64,000 bases of DNA from Fratercula arctica (taxonomy: Eukaryota > Chordata > Aves > Charadriiformes > Alcidae), in contig CANTUZ010000014.1 in NCBI GenBank assembly GCA_947846985.1, positions 13,040,778 to 13,104,777 of the forward strand, in the 5' to 3' direction. The position numbers and the translations under genes are program-made. The notes beneath the pieces were generated by a model. That model saw nothing but the letters and a program-made list of their open reading frames with translations. It was not told the origin of the DNA and ran no database searches. Shown here piece after piece: positions 37,901-48,004 of this stretch (position 1 is the stretch's first letter; each line of letters begins with the position of its first letter).

Positions 37901-39868
37901 CGGCTGAGGGGGGAAAAACAGGCTCCAAATTTCAGAAAAAATACATAATAACCCTAAAAACTAGTCAAAGGGTTTCAAACGGGCCCAGGGAAGGGGGAGT
38001 TTGCGGTCGGAGCCAGCGCCGCGGCCGGGCGGGAGGGTCGGCCGGTGCCCCCCCCCCCGCGCTCAACTGGGCTTCGAGAGATAACGACGTCGCGGTAATT
38101 AATCCCTTTTTTTCCCAGAACTGGGAGCAATTCCTGCGGGGAGAGGCCAGAGCTCGGCCCTAAGCACAAACCCCCCCCCCAACACACCCCCCGCAGCTGG
38201 GAAACACCCGGAATTCCCCACCGAAGGATTTAATTTTAATTAAATTAAACTCCCGGGAGGGAAGGGAAGCGGTGCCCGATCCCGGCTCACCTTCAGGCCC
38301 CTCTCGTAGCGCCGCAGCCTGGCGCCATCCCCGGCCTCCCTGGCGCTGCCGACGGCCGCCCGGTACATGCCGATCCGCTCCGCCAGCGTCGACTCCAAGC
38401 TGTCGGGCTCCGGTGACGCCGCCGGCACCTGCGGCCGCCCCAAGGAGACGCGGTGGGATTGACCCCGACTCTGATATCCGCCGGGATCGGAGCCCTGACC
38501 GACCCCCTGCGCGGTTTTTTCGGGGCTGGAGGAGCAGCGGGAGAGCCCCGAGGGCCGCGCGCAGACAGGGATCGCCCGGGAACGGCTCAAGAAGGGGACT
38601 GGCGCAGACTTATTGCCCGTAGATTCCAATAAATTTGCTAAATCCCGTCTCCCCGCTCGCGTTTCCCGGCGCTCCTCGTCAGCGAGGAGGAGGCAGAGGG
38701 AACCCGGCTCCTCCTGACCCCCAGGAAGGGGTTTTACCCCTCCGGGGGAGGGTTTGTGTGACGGAACCACGTTTCCTCATCAGGGAAACGAACAAAACAC
38801 CCCAAAAGATTAAGAAGGGCGGGATCCGGCAGCGGCAGAGCCGGAGCGGAGCAGAAGGACGCGCCGTACCTTGGCGAGAGGCGCCGGTGTGTCCGCGCTC
38901 CCTCCCCCGTCGCCCAGCACCTCCTGCAGCTCGGCCTGCGGAACGCCGGGAGAGTCGTCAGTCCCAATCCGGGGCGGAAAAGCCCCCCCCCCCCTTTTTT
39001 TTTTTTTTTTGGGAGCAGGCGAGGAGCAAAGCCCCCCCCCCTCCACGAGGGCCCAAACCTCTCCTCACCATCAGATCGTCTTCATCTTCCAGCTCTTCAT
39101 CCTCCTCCTCGTCCGGGTCTTTCATGCAGAGGGCGGCCATCCGCTCGATGGCCTCCATTGGCAAAGGGGCTGGAGGAGCAGGAGCACGAGGGGGGTTTTT
39201 GTGGGGCCACGCACCCGTTTCTTGACGGTTTAAGCCCACGCGCAGGGGAGGCTGGTTGCGGGGGGGGGCACAAACTCCCCGAGAGGAGCCGTTTCTCAGC
39301 GGAGCGTAATCAATTATGGCAGAAAGGTAAGGGGCCGGGGCGGCAGCGCTCACTTTTCCCCTGGGGCTTCTCTCCGGGCGCAGCTCGGCCCCCCACCAGC
39401 GCCTCCAGCTCGGCCTCCAGCTCCGCGGCGGCGTCCCCCACCGGCCCCTCCGGGGAGAGCTCCGCCAGCAAACCCATCTGCGGGGAGGGGGGGGGACAGC
39501 CCCGAGGGGATCCATTAGGGTGGGGGGATCCCACAGGACAGGGATCCTCCGAGGTGGAGCCAAGTCTGAGTGACACCCCCCCCCCTCCCGGCGACCCCCC
39601 AGAGGCAGCAGAGTGAATAAATCCGTTAAACTACTTAAAGCAGCGAAATAAAGACACCAGGCGGCGCGGGAACACCCCGGGTTTGCCTGGAGCGGGGCGC
39701 GGGGAGGGCTCACGTGTCCCCTCCGCCCCCCACCAAAGGGCTGCTTACGGCCCCGCGGGGGTGGGGGGGTCCCGGCCAGCGTGGTGGGGGGGTCGAACGG
39801 GGCCATACCTGCCTGGCGATGGTGGCACCGCGGCCCGGGGCGGGCAGAGGCCTCCTGGCTTTGCTCAT
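27359..39868 (-). CDS. CC2D1A: CC2D1A, coiled-coil and C2 domain-containing protein 1A
   Basis: Cytosolic/endosomal scaffold of the Lgd family; binds CHMP4-type ESCRT-III and acts in NF-kB, PDK1/AKT and HTR1A regulation. Coding exons, 5' to 3': 39809-39868, 39354-39477, 39069-39169, 38870-38935, 38291-38428, 37209-37428, 36972-37090, 36708-36780, 36501-36578, 36216-36346, 36050-36122, 35772-35905, 35527-35638, 34830-35002, 34273-34395, 33455-33513, 32524-32640, 32353-32426, 31512-31570, 31349-31400, 31118-31217, 30897-30987, 29769-29900, 29608-29663, 28918-28984, 28675-28802, 27958-28034, 27767-27814, 27359-27379. Four DM14 domains (about 118-185, 240-300, 330-395, 478-540; e.g. [20 protein letters not shown]), then a C2 domain (from about 630; [29 protein letters not shown]). 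C-terminus NLVESELQKLRQ. About 934 residues (human 951). One phase conflict, one extra base in the 9-C run at 28685-28693. The start gives [14 protein letters not shown]. Confidence 0.95.
28040..28615 (+). repeat. Polypurine (G8-10 A3)n tract in CC2D1A intron 26
   Basis: About 570 bases of almost pure purine on the plus strand: GGGGGGGGGAAA units of 11-13 bases, grading at both ends to GGGAAGAAGG and GGAAAGAAGG. The minus-strand transcript would be polypyrimidine. Confidence 0.95.
29150..29325 (+). repeat. Polypyrimidine (CTC/CTT)n tract in CC2D1A intron 24
   Basis: About 170 bases of CCTCCTCCTCCTCATCCTCC and TTCCTCCTCC with few purines. The [12 protein letters not shown] open frames come from this tract. 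Confidence 0.93.
29900..30895 (+). repeat. GAGGGAATCCCATCCCAAA minisatellite in CC2D1A intron 22
   Basis: Steps of about 20-24 bases, GGAATCCCATCCCAAAGCCG and GGAATCCTGTCCCCTCCTTG. They fill the intron exactly between the exons at 29900 and 30897. Confidence 0.95.
31615..31800 (+). repeat. GTCCCTGGGTGTCCCTGTCC repeat
   Basis: 12-24-base steps in CC2D1A intron 18, next to the GAGGAGGAA tract. Confidence 0.85.
31858..32195 (+). repeat. Polypurine (GAGGAGGAA)n tract in CC2D1A intron 18
   Basis: About 335 bases of GAGGAGGAAGACGAGGAGG and GAGGAGGAACGAGG, nearly all purine on the plus strand. It generates a poly-Glu frame on plus and poly-Ser/Leu/Pro frames on minus; none belongs to an exon. Confidence 0.95.
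32665..33400 (+). repeat. CATCCTCCTCCCCACCACCG minisatellite in CC2D1A intron 16
   Basis: Unit of about 27 bases (CACCGTCCTTCATCCTCCTC plus CCCACCA), with CATCCTCCCTCCCCGCCACC variants. Confidence 0.92.
33600..34140 (+). repeat. CTACCCTTCCTTCCTCCTCC polypyrimidine minisatellite, CC2D1A intron 15
   Basis: Unit of 19-26 bases, no purine except one A per unit, about 24 copies. Confidence 0.95.
34400..34790 (+). repeat. GGATCGGATCCCTGTGATGG minisatellite, CC2D1A intron 14
   Basis: Unit of about 20-40 bases with many GGATCC (BamHI) sites and G-runs, between the exons at 34273 and 34830. Confidence 0.93.
35035..35520 (+). repeat. C-rich CAGCACCCCCGTCCC repeat, CC2D1A intron 13
   Basis: Steps of about 20-30 bases, CCCCCAGCACCCGTCCCTTG and CCCCGGTACCCCCATCCCC. 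Otherwise empty. Confidence 0.85.
37760..38260. other. Unique sequence in CC2D1A intron 5
   Basis: Mostly non-repetitive, relatively A/T-richer (TTTAATTTTAATTAAATTAA near 38229). No exon or recognisable element seen. Confidence 0.5.
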
Positions 39869-40099
39869 GTCACCGTCCCTCGCCGCGCTGAGCTGTGGCG
39901 GGGGGGGGGGGGGGGGCCTCGGCCTGAGAGTGTGGGGTCCCGGCTCCCCCCATAGAACCCCCCCCCGCGCCTCTTCGACCACTACTGAGACCCCCCATCG
40001 TCCCGTTTTCCAGAAGTTTCTTGGCCCCACAGCCCCTTTCCTCACCACAGACCCCACCACAGAGCACCCCAGGGTGCTGCCCTCCCCGAATTCTCCCCC

Positions 40100-40935
40100 T
40101 ACCCCCTGCTGAGACCCCCCCCGGCCCTTTCCCTCCCTGACCCCAGCCCCCCCCAAGGCTCCCTTGCCCCCCCGCACTGCCCTGTCCCCACCACCCAGAC
40201 GCCTGCAAGGCCCCAGCCGTCCCACCACCGGCTCCTACAAAGCCTCGTTCCCCCCCCCCAGCACCCCCACAGGGGCCCGTTCTCCCCCCCAAAAGGTCCC
40301 CACGAGGCCGCATTAGCCCTCTAGCCCCCCGACGAGGCCTCTTTCCAGCCCCCAGGCCCCCCCCCCCCAAGGCCCAGTTCCCCCCACCACCAGGCCCCCA
40401 CAAGGCCCCAGTACATCCACAGACCCCCCCAGCTCCCAGTCCCACCCACAGCCCCTCCATAAGGCCCCATTACGCCTCCAAAGGCCCCTTTACCCCCCCA
40501 GACCCCCCCCAACCCCCATTCACCCCCGACCCTCCCCCCAAGACCGAGTTACCCCACCCACTAGGTCCCCACAAGGCCCCATTACACCCCCAGACCCCCC
40601 CCAAGACCCCATTCACCCCCCAAGCCGCCCCCAAGGCCCTGTTCCCCCCACCACCAGGCCCCCACAAGGCCCCATAACACCCCCAACGGCCCCATTACCC
40701 CCCCCGAGACCCCCTCCAACACGCCGTTCACGACCCCAGGCCCCCCCAAGGCCCCACAAGGCCCCGTTCCCTCCCCACAAGGCCCCAGCCCTCCCGACCC
40801 CCGGCTCGCCCACCCCTCAGAAATGACCCCCATCCCCCCCAGCCCTCAGAAATAACCTCCGAACTCCACTAGACTCCACTAGACCCCACCGGACCCCTTC
40901 GGACCCCCCCGGACCCCCCCGGACCCGACACCGGC
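40100..40935. repeat. CCCCACAAGGCCCCATTAC repeat in CC2D1A 5' intron
   Basis: Degenerate units CACCAGGCCCCCACAAGGCC and CCATTACACCCCCAGACC with steps of 20-60 bases and a longer-range period near 100. It lies in the presumed 5' UTR intron of CC2D1A (acceptor at 39893). Confidence 0.8.
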
Positions 40936-40939
40936 CCCC

Positions 40940-41170
40940 TCCATCCACTCACTCACTTCCTGCTCCGCCCGCCGCTGTCAACAAGACGCCGCGCTTTACG
41001 GCGCCGCCGTCGCAAAAGCCGCCGCCGTCGCAAAAGCCGCGTTTCGCTTTACGGCGCCCGGGCAGGACTACAGCTCCCGGCGTGCCCCGCGCGCGCGCGT
41101 GCCGAAAAGGCGGGAAAAGCGTGAGGTGATTGGGGCGGGGGAGGCGGGAAATGGCGCCTCCTCTGGGGAA
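40940..41170. promoter_or_regulatory. Bidirectional CC2D1A/BRME1 promoter
   Basis: CpG-rich, with no TATA box. A minus-strand donor (GGAA|GTGAGT, near 40955) probably ends the non-coding CC2D1A exon 1. A ZNF143/SBS-type element GGACTACAGCTCCCGGCGTG begins at 41065, followed by CCCCGCG. A direct repeat of GCCGCCGTCGCAAAAGCCGC lies at about 41005-41041. BRME1 starts at 41399 on the other strand. Confidence 0.65.
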
Positions 41171-41398
41171 GGTGGAAATGGATGAAATTGGGTGAAATTC
41201 CCCATTTTTTCACCTCAGGATGGGAGGGTTTGGCTCCTCCCGCTGCCGCCCCGGGGGGTTGGTGGCACTGGGCCCCAGGGAGGGGGGGAAATGGCGGTGG
41301 CGAAGGGCAGGTTGAGGCCCCAAGGGCGGCGGGGGGGAGGCAGGCAGGGGCTGCTCGGTGATGGCCGCCCCGTTCTCCCCACCCAGGCGAGCGGCGCG

Positions 41399-44300
41399 AT
41401 GGGCAAACGGAGGAACGAGCAGCCGCCAGGTAACGGCAGGGGGGGATGGGTGCTGTGAGGAGATGGCAGCCATGAGGGGACAGGATCCATGAGGAGATGG
41501 CGGCCATGAGGGGACAGGAGCCATGAGGAGATGGCGGCCATGAGGGGACAGGAGCCATGAGGGGATGGCGGCCATGAGGGGACAGGAGCCATGAGGAGAT
41601 GGCGGCCATGAGGGGACAGGAGCCATGAGGGGATGGTGACCGTGAGGGGACAGGAGCCATGAGGGGATGGTGACCGTGAGGGGACAGGAGCCATGAGGAG
41701 ATGGCGGCCATGAGGGGACAGGATCCATGAGGAGATGGCGGCCATGAGGGGACAGGATCCATGAGGAGATGGCAGGACAGGGGCCATGAGGGGACAGGAT
41801 CCATGAGGAGATGGCGGCCATGAGGGGACAGGAGCCATGAGGGGATGGTGACCGTGAGGGGACAGGAGCCATGAGGGAACAGGGCCCGTGAGGGAATGGT
41901 GTCCCCTTCCCTTCCCTGTGAGGCAGCGGCTGCCAAGGAATCCCACAACCTGCCCCGTATTCCCACGTCTCGCCCCTTATATCCACCCCTCGAAGGACGC
42001 GTATCCGCCCCTCAAACCGCCTGGGCCCTTTGTTACTACAAACCCGATGAACTGCAAAACCCGTCCCTGTTTGTAAGCGAAAGGACGCCTGGTTTTTACC
42101 TTTTTCCTGCCTTTTTCCCTCCCCTCTTTCGTCGCCCGTGGAGCGCGCGGAGCCTGTCGGGGTTCGGGGCAGCTGGTGCCTGGCGCTGCCCAGGGCCTTC
42201 CCCAAACGGCCCCCGGTCTCGCCGCGAGCCTGTGGAAAACGTGGGTTGTTACGGGGGTAAAACCCCAAAACAAGCGACTTTCCACCAGCGAGGGCGGGAG
42301 CTGCTCCCACCAAGGCCCAAACCCCGTTTCTTGGCCTTTCAGAGGAAAACGGGGGGGGGGTGGGGGGGGTGTGGAACGGAGCCAAAACCCTGTGAAAAAG
42401 CCCTGAAAGTGTTTTTTTTCACCTCAGTTCAAGCGTTAGAGGTGGGGGGTTGGTTTTTTACTAGTACTTAGTGACAAAAAATCACACAAAATGTGGACAA
42501 AGGTTGTTCTCCCCATTTAACGCGGCGCCCAGAGTCCCTCCGCCCCCACGGCCTGATCTCAGGAGGGTGTTTTTTCCCTTTAAAGGCAAATTCCAGGTTC
42601 CCAAAACTAAACGAAGTCTCCAGGAAGATTCGGCGGCGGCGAGGGGAGACGACGGCCCAGACGCCACGGGACCGGCGCAGACGGGTGACGCCAACGGCAA
42701 AGCGACGTCTCCGGCACCGACGGCCCCCGGCAGCGCCACCACAGACGCCCCGAGGAGGTAACGGGGGCAGAGCTGGCACGGAACGGGGGAGGTTTGGCTG
42801 AGCCGGGCCCCGCGCGGTGCCGTCCCTGGTGATCTCCTCGCCCGCCCTGAGCGTGGTTCATTGGTTTCCGCAGCGTGAACGGTGACGGGGAAGCGGCTGC
42901 ACCGGAGCGAAGCCGGAGTGGGGAGCGTGTCCCCTCGCCGCAGGTACATCCCTCCCGGCTGCTGGGCAACCACGGCCGGCTCCTCGCAGCGCCGAAATGC
43001 TGCGGTGCCGAGCAGCTCCTCCGCGGCGCTGCTTTCCTTCTGTTGGCAAACTCGGCCTTCGGCGTTTGTGCCGAATGGGGGAAAAAATTGCAGGAACTGG
43101 GATTTTTGCAGGGACACGGGAGCGATGGTGGCACCGTCTTGTTTCAGGACGGACCAGACACCGGCACCGGTGGAGGCGGCGAAGCACCGGAGGCGGCGTC
43201 TCCACCGCAGTCACCCCAACGGGTGGATTTGGCGCCGGATGAGATGGGAGAGGATGAGCCGTTGGCGAGCATGGAGCGGCACGGAAGCGCCGGTGAAGTG
43301 CCAGACACCGAAACCCAAACCAGCGGTGGAACGGGCGATACCGGTGACGGTCCCAAGTGCGGCTGCGCTGTGCTGGCGCAAGGAGAGGCGGTGGCCGGCG
43401 GAGAGGTGGCTTTCCCTGCGGATACTCCCGGCAGCGCCGGGATGCCGGCGGAGGTGCCTGATCCTCACCGCGAAGACAGTAATCGCGGCGAGCACCACGG
43501 CGACGCCGATCAACGCCAGGAACTGCCGCGTGCTTCCATCAGCGCCGAAGATGAAGAACCCGGCGCCGTATCGGAGAGGGCGGCCGGAGGAGAGCACCGG
43601 GAATCGGCGGCGGAGGGAGGCAGCGCCGAAGCAGAGAACACCGGTGCTGCCAGCATCCAGGGCGGGAACGCGTCCCCGCGGAAAACCTCGGGAGAAGCTG
43701 ACACCGGCCGGGAAGAGGCCGGAGGGGGGGAAACCCCCGCTGCTGGCAGCAGCTTGGTGCTGGATTCGGCCGTGCCGGCGGGCGGGAAGAGGGAAGGCGA
43801 AGGTCCGGCGGAGGAAGGCAGCGCCGAGCAGCCGGAGCTGCCGGGAGGGAATGGCCTCCGGCTCCCGCCGCAGCAAGTAAATCCACCGCCGTCACCCGGT
43901 TAACGTGAAACCCAAATGCCCGAAACGCCAAACAAATCCCCTAAAAATCCCCAAAATGCCAAAAACCTCCCCCCAAACACCGAACAACCCCCTCCAAAGT
44001 GCCTGGAACTCCAAAGAAAACCCCCAAAATGCCAAACCAACCCCTGAAAACACCAAACCAACCCCCTGAAATACCCGAAACTCCACACAAACACCCCAAA
44101 ATGCCAAACCAACCCCCTGAAACACCAAACCAACCCATGAAAACACCAGACAAAACGCCCTGAAATACCCCAAACACCAAAACCTGCCCCCAGACACCAA
44201 ACCGACCCCCCCAAAACCCCTGAAGCTCCAAAGCAACCCCCCAAAATGCCCAACAACCCCCCCCAAAACACCAAATAAACCCGTAAAATCCCCCAAACGC

Positions 44301-45935
44301 CCGACCAACCCCTCAAAATCCCGGAAATCACGGGAAAAGGGGGCAAACCCCCAGCCGGGGGTGCGGGGGCAGGTTGGATTTGGGCTCCCCGCTCACGGTT
44401 TCATTGTCGCGTCGATTTTCCCCCCCCCGCAGCCGCTCCCGGATGCCGAGCGGTGCCGCGGAGACGCGGTGCCGGGGCACGAGCCGTGTGCCGCAGCGGG
44501 ACTGGAGCCGCGCCGAAGAGGCGCCGCCGCTTGCCGAGGGGAACGGGCCAGAGCAGCCGCAGCCCTGGTGAGCCCCTCGCCCGCCCTGCCGCGCTCCCGG
44601 CACCGGGGAGGGGGCTCACCCCCTGCTTTGGGGTGAAAATGGCCCAATTTGGTGAGCAGAAGCGCCGTTTTCCGGCAGGGAGGACGCGAGCGATGTCGTC
44701 TGCGGCCTCATCCTGGAGCTCTCCAACCTCAAGTAAGCGCCGGCGCCGAATCCGGGGCCGTTTCTCTGGGATTGGGGTTCCGGGGTGGCCGGAGGGCGAG
44801 TGCTGCGAGGGGATGCGGTGGCACGAGGGGCCATGGGTGACATGAAGGGGCCGTGGTGATGTGAGGGGCCGCGGTGACACGAGGGGCCATGGGTGACGTG
44901 AGGGTCCATGGTGACACGAGGGGCCGTGGTGACACGAGGGGCCGCGGTGTGATGAGGGGCCGTGGGTGACGTGAGGGGCCGTGGTGACACGAGGGGCCGT
45001 GGTGACACGAGGGGCCGTGGGTGACGTGAGGGTCCATGGTGACACGAGGGGCCGTGGTGACACGAGGGGCCGTGGGTGACGTGAGGGGCCGCGGTGACAC
45101 GAGGGGCCGTGGGTGACACGAGGGGCCGCGGTGACATGAGGGGCCACGGTGTGATGAGGGGCCGTGGGTGACGTGAGGGGCCGCGGTGACACGAGGGGCC
45201 GCGGTGACACGAGGGGCCGTGGGTGACACAAGGGGCTGCGGTGCCACGGGGGTTCGTGGTGATGTGAGGGGCTGTGGTGACGCAGGGGACCATGGTGACA
45301 CAAGGGTCCCCGGGTGCCGCAAGGGGCCGCGGGTGCCGCAAGGGTCTGTGGTGACACAAGGGGCTGTGGTGACACGAGGGTCTGCGGTGACATGAGGGGC
45401 TGTGGGTGACACGAGGGTCCCCGGGTGACGCAAGGGACCGTGGTGCGATGAGGGTCCACGGTGACACGAGGGGCTGTGGTGACACGAGGGGCTGTGGTGA
45501 CACGAGGGGCCGTGGGTGCCGGGAGGGGCTGCGGTGACAGGAGGGGCTGTGGTGCAATGAGGGTCCACCGTGACACGAGGGGCCGTGGGTGACGCGAGGG
45601 GCCGTGGTGCGATGAGGGTCCATGGTGACACGAGGGGCCGTGGGTGATGCGAGGGGCTGCGGTGACACGAGGGGCTGTGGTGCGATGAGGGTCCACGGTG
45701 ACACGAGGGGCCGTGGGTGACGCGAGGGGCCGTGGGTGACACGAGGGTCCATGGTGACACGAGGGGCCGTGGGTGACGCGAGGGGCCGTGGGCGCTGTGA
45801 GGGTCCGCGGTGACACGGGTGTCCCGCAGCCGCCTGGCCATGAGCGCCCACCGGGGCCTGGGGGCCCTGCGGAAGCCGAGGGGGCGGCGCAGCCGGTGGC
45901 CGGCGCCGGGCGGGAGGAGGTGGAAGGAGCCGTAG
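41399..45935 (+). CDS. BRME1: BRME1 (C19orf57), break-repair meiotic recombinase recruitment factor 1
   Basis: Meiotic protein that binds HSF2BP/MEILB2 and helps load BRCA2, RAD51 and DMC1 at double-strand breaks. Coding exons proposed: 41399-41429, 42586-42757, 42874-42943, 43148-43876, 44433-44567, 44679-44732, 45830-45935. The strongest evidence is the C-terminal helix EDASDVVCGLILELSNLN joined across an intron to RLAMSAHRGLGALR, the MEILB2-binding end, plus the position between CC2D1A and NANOS3. The N-terminus MGKRRNEQPPGKFQVPKTKR fits the basic start of the family. The large exon is acidic and low-complexity (Glu/Gly/Ala), as expected for a fast-evolving disordered protein. About 431 residues, well below the roughly 670 of human. 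Exon 5 does not join exon 6 in phase unless one base is lost between about 43740 and 44520; EEAPPLAEGNGPEQPQPW is the frame that does join. Middle exons are less sure than the ends. Confidence 0.8.
41455..41895 (+). repeat. CCATGAGGGGACAGGAGCC minisatellite in BRME1 intron 1
   Basis: Unit of about 34 bases (GCCATGAGGAGATGGCGG plus CCATGAGGGGACAGGA), about 13 copies. Open on the minus strand, but non-coding. Confidence 0.95.
43905..44335 (+). repeat. A/C-rich repeat in BRME1 intron 4
   Basis: AACACCAAACCAACCCCCTG and CCCCAAAATGCCAAACCAAC recur with a step of about 25-60 bases. Confidence 0.88.
44835..45825 (+). repeat. GGTGACACGAGGGGCCGTGG minisatellite in BRME1 intron 6
   Basis: Steps of about 16-20 bases (GTGACACGAGGGGCCG, GTGACGTGAGGGGCCG, GATGAGGGTCCACG) for about 1 kb, ending about 12 bases before the last BRME1 exon. 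Confidence 0.95.
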
Positions 45936-45985
45936 GGCCGGAGCCGGAGCCGGAGCCGGAGCCGGGCCCAGGCAAGGACAAAGCC

Positions 45986-45991
45986 TTTATT
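45986..45991 (-). terminator. Candidate NANOS3 poly(A) signal
   Basis: AATAAA on the minus strand. It is the first canonical signal I see downstream of the NANOS3 stop, implying a 3' UTR of about 1.1 kb that reaches into the BRME1 3' end. Confidence 0.4.
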
Positions 45992-46024
45992 AACCAAACC
46001 TGGCGTTTCCAGCCCGTTTGTGTC

Positions 46025-46030
46025 AATAAA
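46025..46030 (+). terminator. BRME1 poly(A) signal
   Basis: AATAAA on the plus strand, 90 bases after the BRME1 stop codon TAG (45933-45935). Confidence 0.75.
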
Positions 46031-46054
46031 CCGCCCTCGCGCCAGGCGGGAGCC

Positions 46055-46215
46055 CCCGGGTAACGAACCCCCCGGTAACGAACCCCCCAGTAACGAACCC
46101 CCCGGTAATGAACCCCCCGGTAACGAACCCCCCGGGTAACGAACCCCCCAGTAACGAACCCCCCGGGTAACGAACCCCCCGGGTAACAAACCCCCCGGTA
46201 ACGAACCCCCGGGCG
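46055..46215 (+). repeat. GGTAACGAACCCCCC repeat
   Basis: 15-17-base units, about 10 copies, just past the BRME1 poly(A) signal. Confidence 0.95.
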
Positions 46216-46254
46216 TGGCAGGGCGAGAGCCGTCGCGCCATGGGGCTGCCGGGA

Positions 46255-46670
46255 CGGCCAAATCCCGACAACCCAACCCAAATCCCAACCCAAATCCCCA
46301 AAACCCAACCAAATCCCAACCCAAATCCCGACAACCCAACCCAAATCCCAATCCAAATCCCCAAAACCCAACCAAATCCCAACCCAAATCCCAACAACCC
46401 AACCCAATTCCCAACCCAAATCCCAAAAATCCAACCCAAACCCCAACCCAAATCCCAAAAACCCAACCCAAATCCCAACAACCCAACCAAATCCCAACCC
46501 AAATCCCAACAACCCGACCAAATCCCCCAATCCCAACCCAATCCCAAACCCCAATCCCAATCCAAATCCCAACACCCAATCCCACCCATCCCAACCAACC
46601 CAAAATCCCAACCCAATCCCAACAACCCAACCCAAATCCCAACCCAAATCCCGACAACCCAAATCCCGGC
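46255..46670 (+). repeat. AACCCAAATCCCAACAACCC minisatellite
   Basis: Variable units built from CAAATCCCAACCC and ACAACCCAACCC, A/C only, about 415 bases, in the presumed NANOS3 3' UTR or intergenic space. Confidence 0.95.
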
Positions 46671-46919
46671 CAGCGCCGCCCCCGCCGTGGGGGTGCTGGG
46701 GAAAAATCCCCCCGTTTTGGGGTTTTTCCCTGTTTTTTCTCCCCGCCGGCGTCGTGCCGCCACCAGGGCTCTGGCGGGAGGGTGCCGCGGGGCTGCGCCG
46801 GAACGGGGGGAACGGGTGCCGGGGGAAAATGCCGTCCCGGTGTCCGGCGGAGGTGGGAGCGCCTGGAAGTGAAACCGGGAGAGCACCGGGGGCGCCGGGC
46901 CCGGCACCGCGCTGCCCGC

Positions 46920-47124
46920 CGTTAATTACCACCGCGATCCCCTGCGTTAATTAGCGCTAATTGCCCCAACAAGCTCTCCCTTCCCTGCCCTGGGTCCCCG
47001 GCGCGGTGATGCCGGTGACGCCCGTCCCCACCCCGCGGAACCCCCCACCCCCCGCTTTGGCCCCGTTTTTGGGGCAAACGGCGGGAAAACCCCGGCGGTA
47101 CCTGCGGGGCTCGGCGGGCGGCGG
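46920..47124 (-). other. NANOS3 3'-proximal sequence
   Basis: Downstream of the NANOS3 stop. It contains GTTAATTAGCGCTAATTGCC near 46944, related to the TAATTA elements at 6.5-7.0 kb. No gene seen. Confidence 0.4.
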
Positions 47125-48004
47125 CTATTTCTCGTGGCGGCGGCCGCGGCGGTGCCCGGCGGCGCGGGGCGGGCGCCGGCCGTAGACGGAGGCGTAGCCG
47201 CGGTGGGTGAGGGGGCAGAAGCGCTTGGTGTGGGCCCGATCCTGGGTGGCCCCGCACTGGGGGCAGACGTAACCGCGCAGCACCGGGCACAGCACCCGGC
47301 CCCCGGCGTCGCGCAGGCTGTGCCCGCGCCACACCGCCGCCGCCTCCCCGTTCTGCCGGCAGAAGGCGCACGCCCCGGAGCTCGCGGTGGCCTGCGCCGG
47401 GGGTGCCGATGATGGGGATGCCGACGCCGGTGGCACCAGGGCCAACGATGTCGGTGCCGGTGACGCCAATGCCGGTGACGCCAGTGATGACAATGACGAC
47501 AACGGTGATGCCAACACCGGTGACACCAAGGCTGATGACACCGATGCCGCTGACCCCCGTGATGCCAATGCCGATGATGACAATGCTGGTGATGCCAACA
47601 CCGGTGACGCCAATGATGCCGGTGATGCCAACGATGATGATGCCAACGCTGGTGATGCCAACGCCGACGGTGCCGACGCCGCTGATTCCAATGCCAACGC
47701 CGACAATGCCGGGGATGCCAACGCCGGGGATGCCAACGCCAACGACGACAATGCCGGGGATGCCAACGATGGGGATGCCAACGCCGGGGATGCCAACGCC
47801 AACGCCGACAATGCCGGGGATGCCAATGCCGGGGATGCCGAGGCCAGCGGTGCTGATACCGGTGATGCCGCCGCTGCCGCCGCCGCTGGTGATGCCGCCA
47901 CGTGGCCGTGGCCATCCTCCCGGCAGGCGGTGGCCAGCGTGGCCAGCGCGGCCGCCAGCCCCAGGGTAGTCGCGCCACATGTCGAACTCCGGGCCCGGCT
48001 CCAT
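47125..48004 (-). CDS. NANOS3: NANOS3-like RNA-binding germ-cell regulator with expanded linker
   Basis: Nanos proteins bind Pumilio-marked mRNAs and recruit CCR4-NOT to protect germ cells. The N-terminus [20 protein letters not shown] matches the NOT1-interacting motif of NANOS3 (FDLWTDYLGLAHL in human). The C-terminus is a full nanos zinc finger: CAFC...GHSL...LCP, then CPQC...AHTKRFCP (two CCHC knuckles), ending YASVYG...HRRGRRHEK before TAG at 47125. Between them lies a linker of about 165 residues of [14 protein letters not shown] type, encoded by a minisatellite and far longer than the short human linker. The ATG frame and the finger frame differ by one base: CTACCCTGGGG at about 47962-47969 needs one C fewer. 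Corrected length is about 292 residues, against fewer than 200 in human. An intron inside the repeat cannot be excluded. The context, convergent with BRME1, is as in mammals. Confidence 0.85.
47398..47890 (-). repeat. Coding minisatellite inside NANOS3
   Basis: Plus-strand reading: GCCGGGGATGCCAACGCC and GGTGATGCCAACACCGGTGA units in 9-, 12-, 15- and 18-base steps, almost all multiples of three. All three minus-strand frames are open through it. The frame of the zinc finger reads Ser-Pro-Ala-Leu-Ala. Confidence 0.9.
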
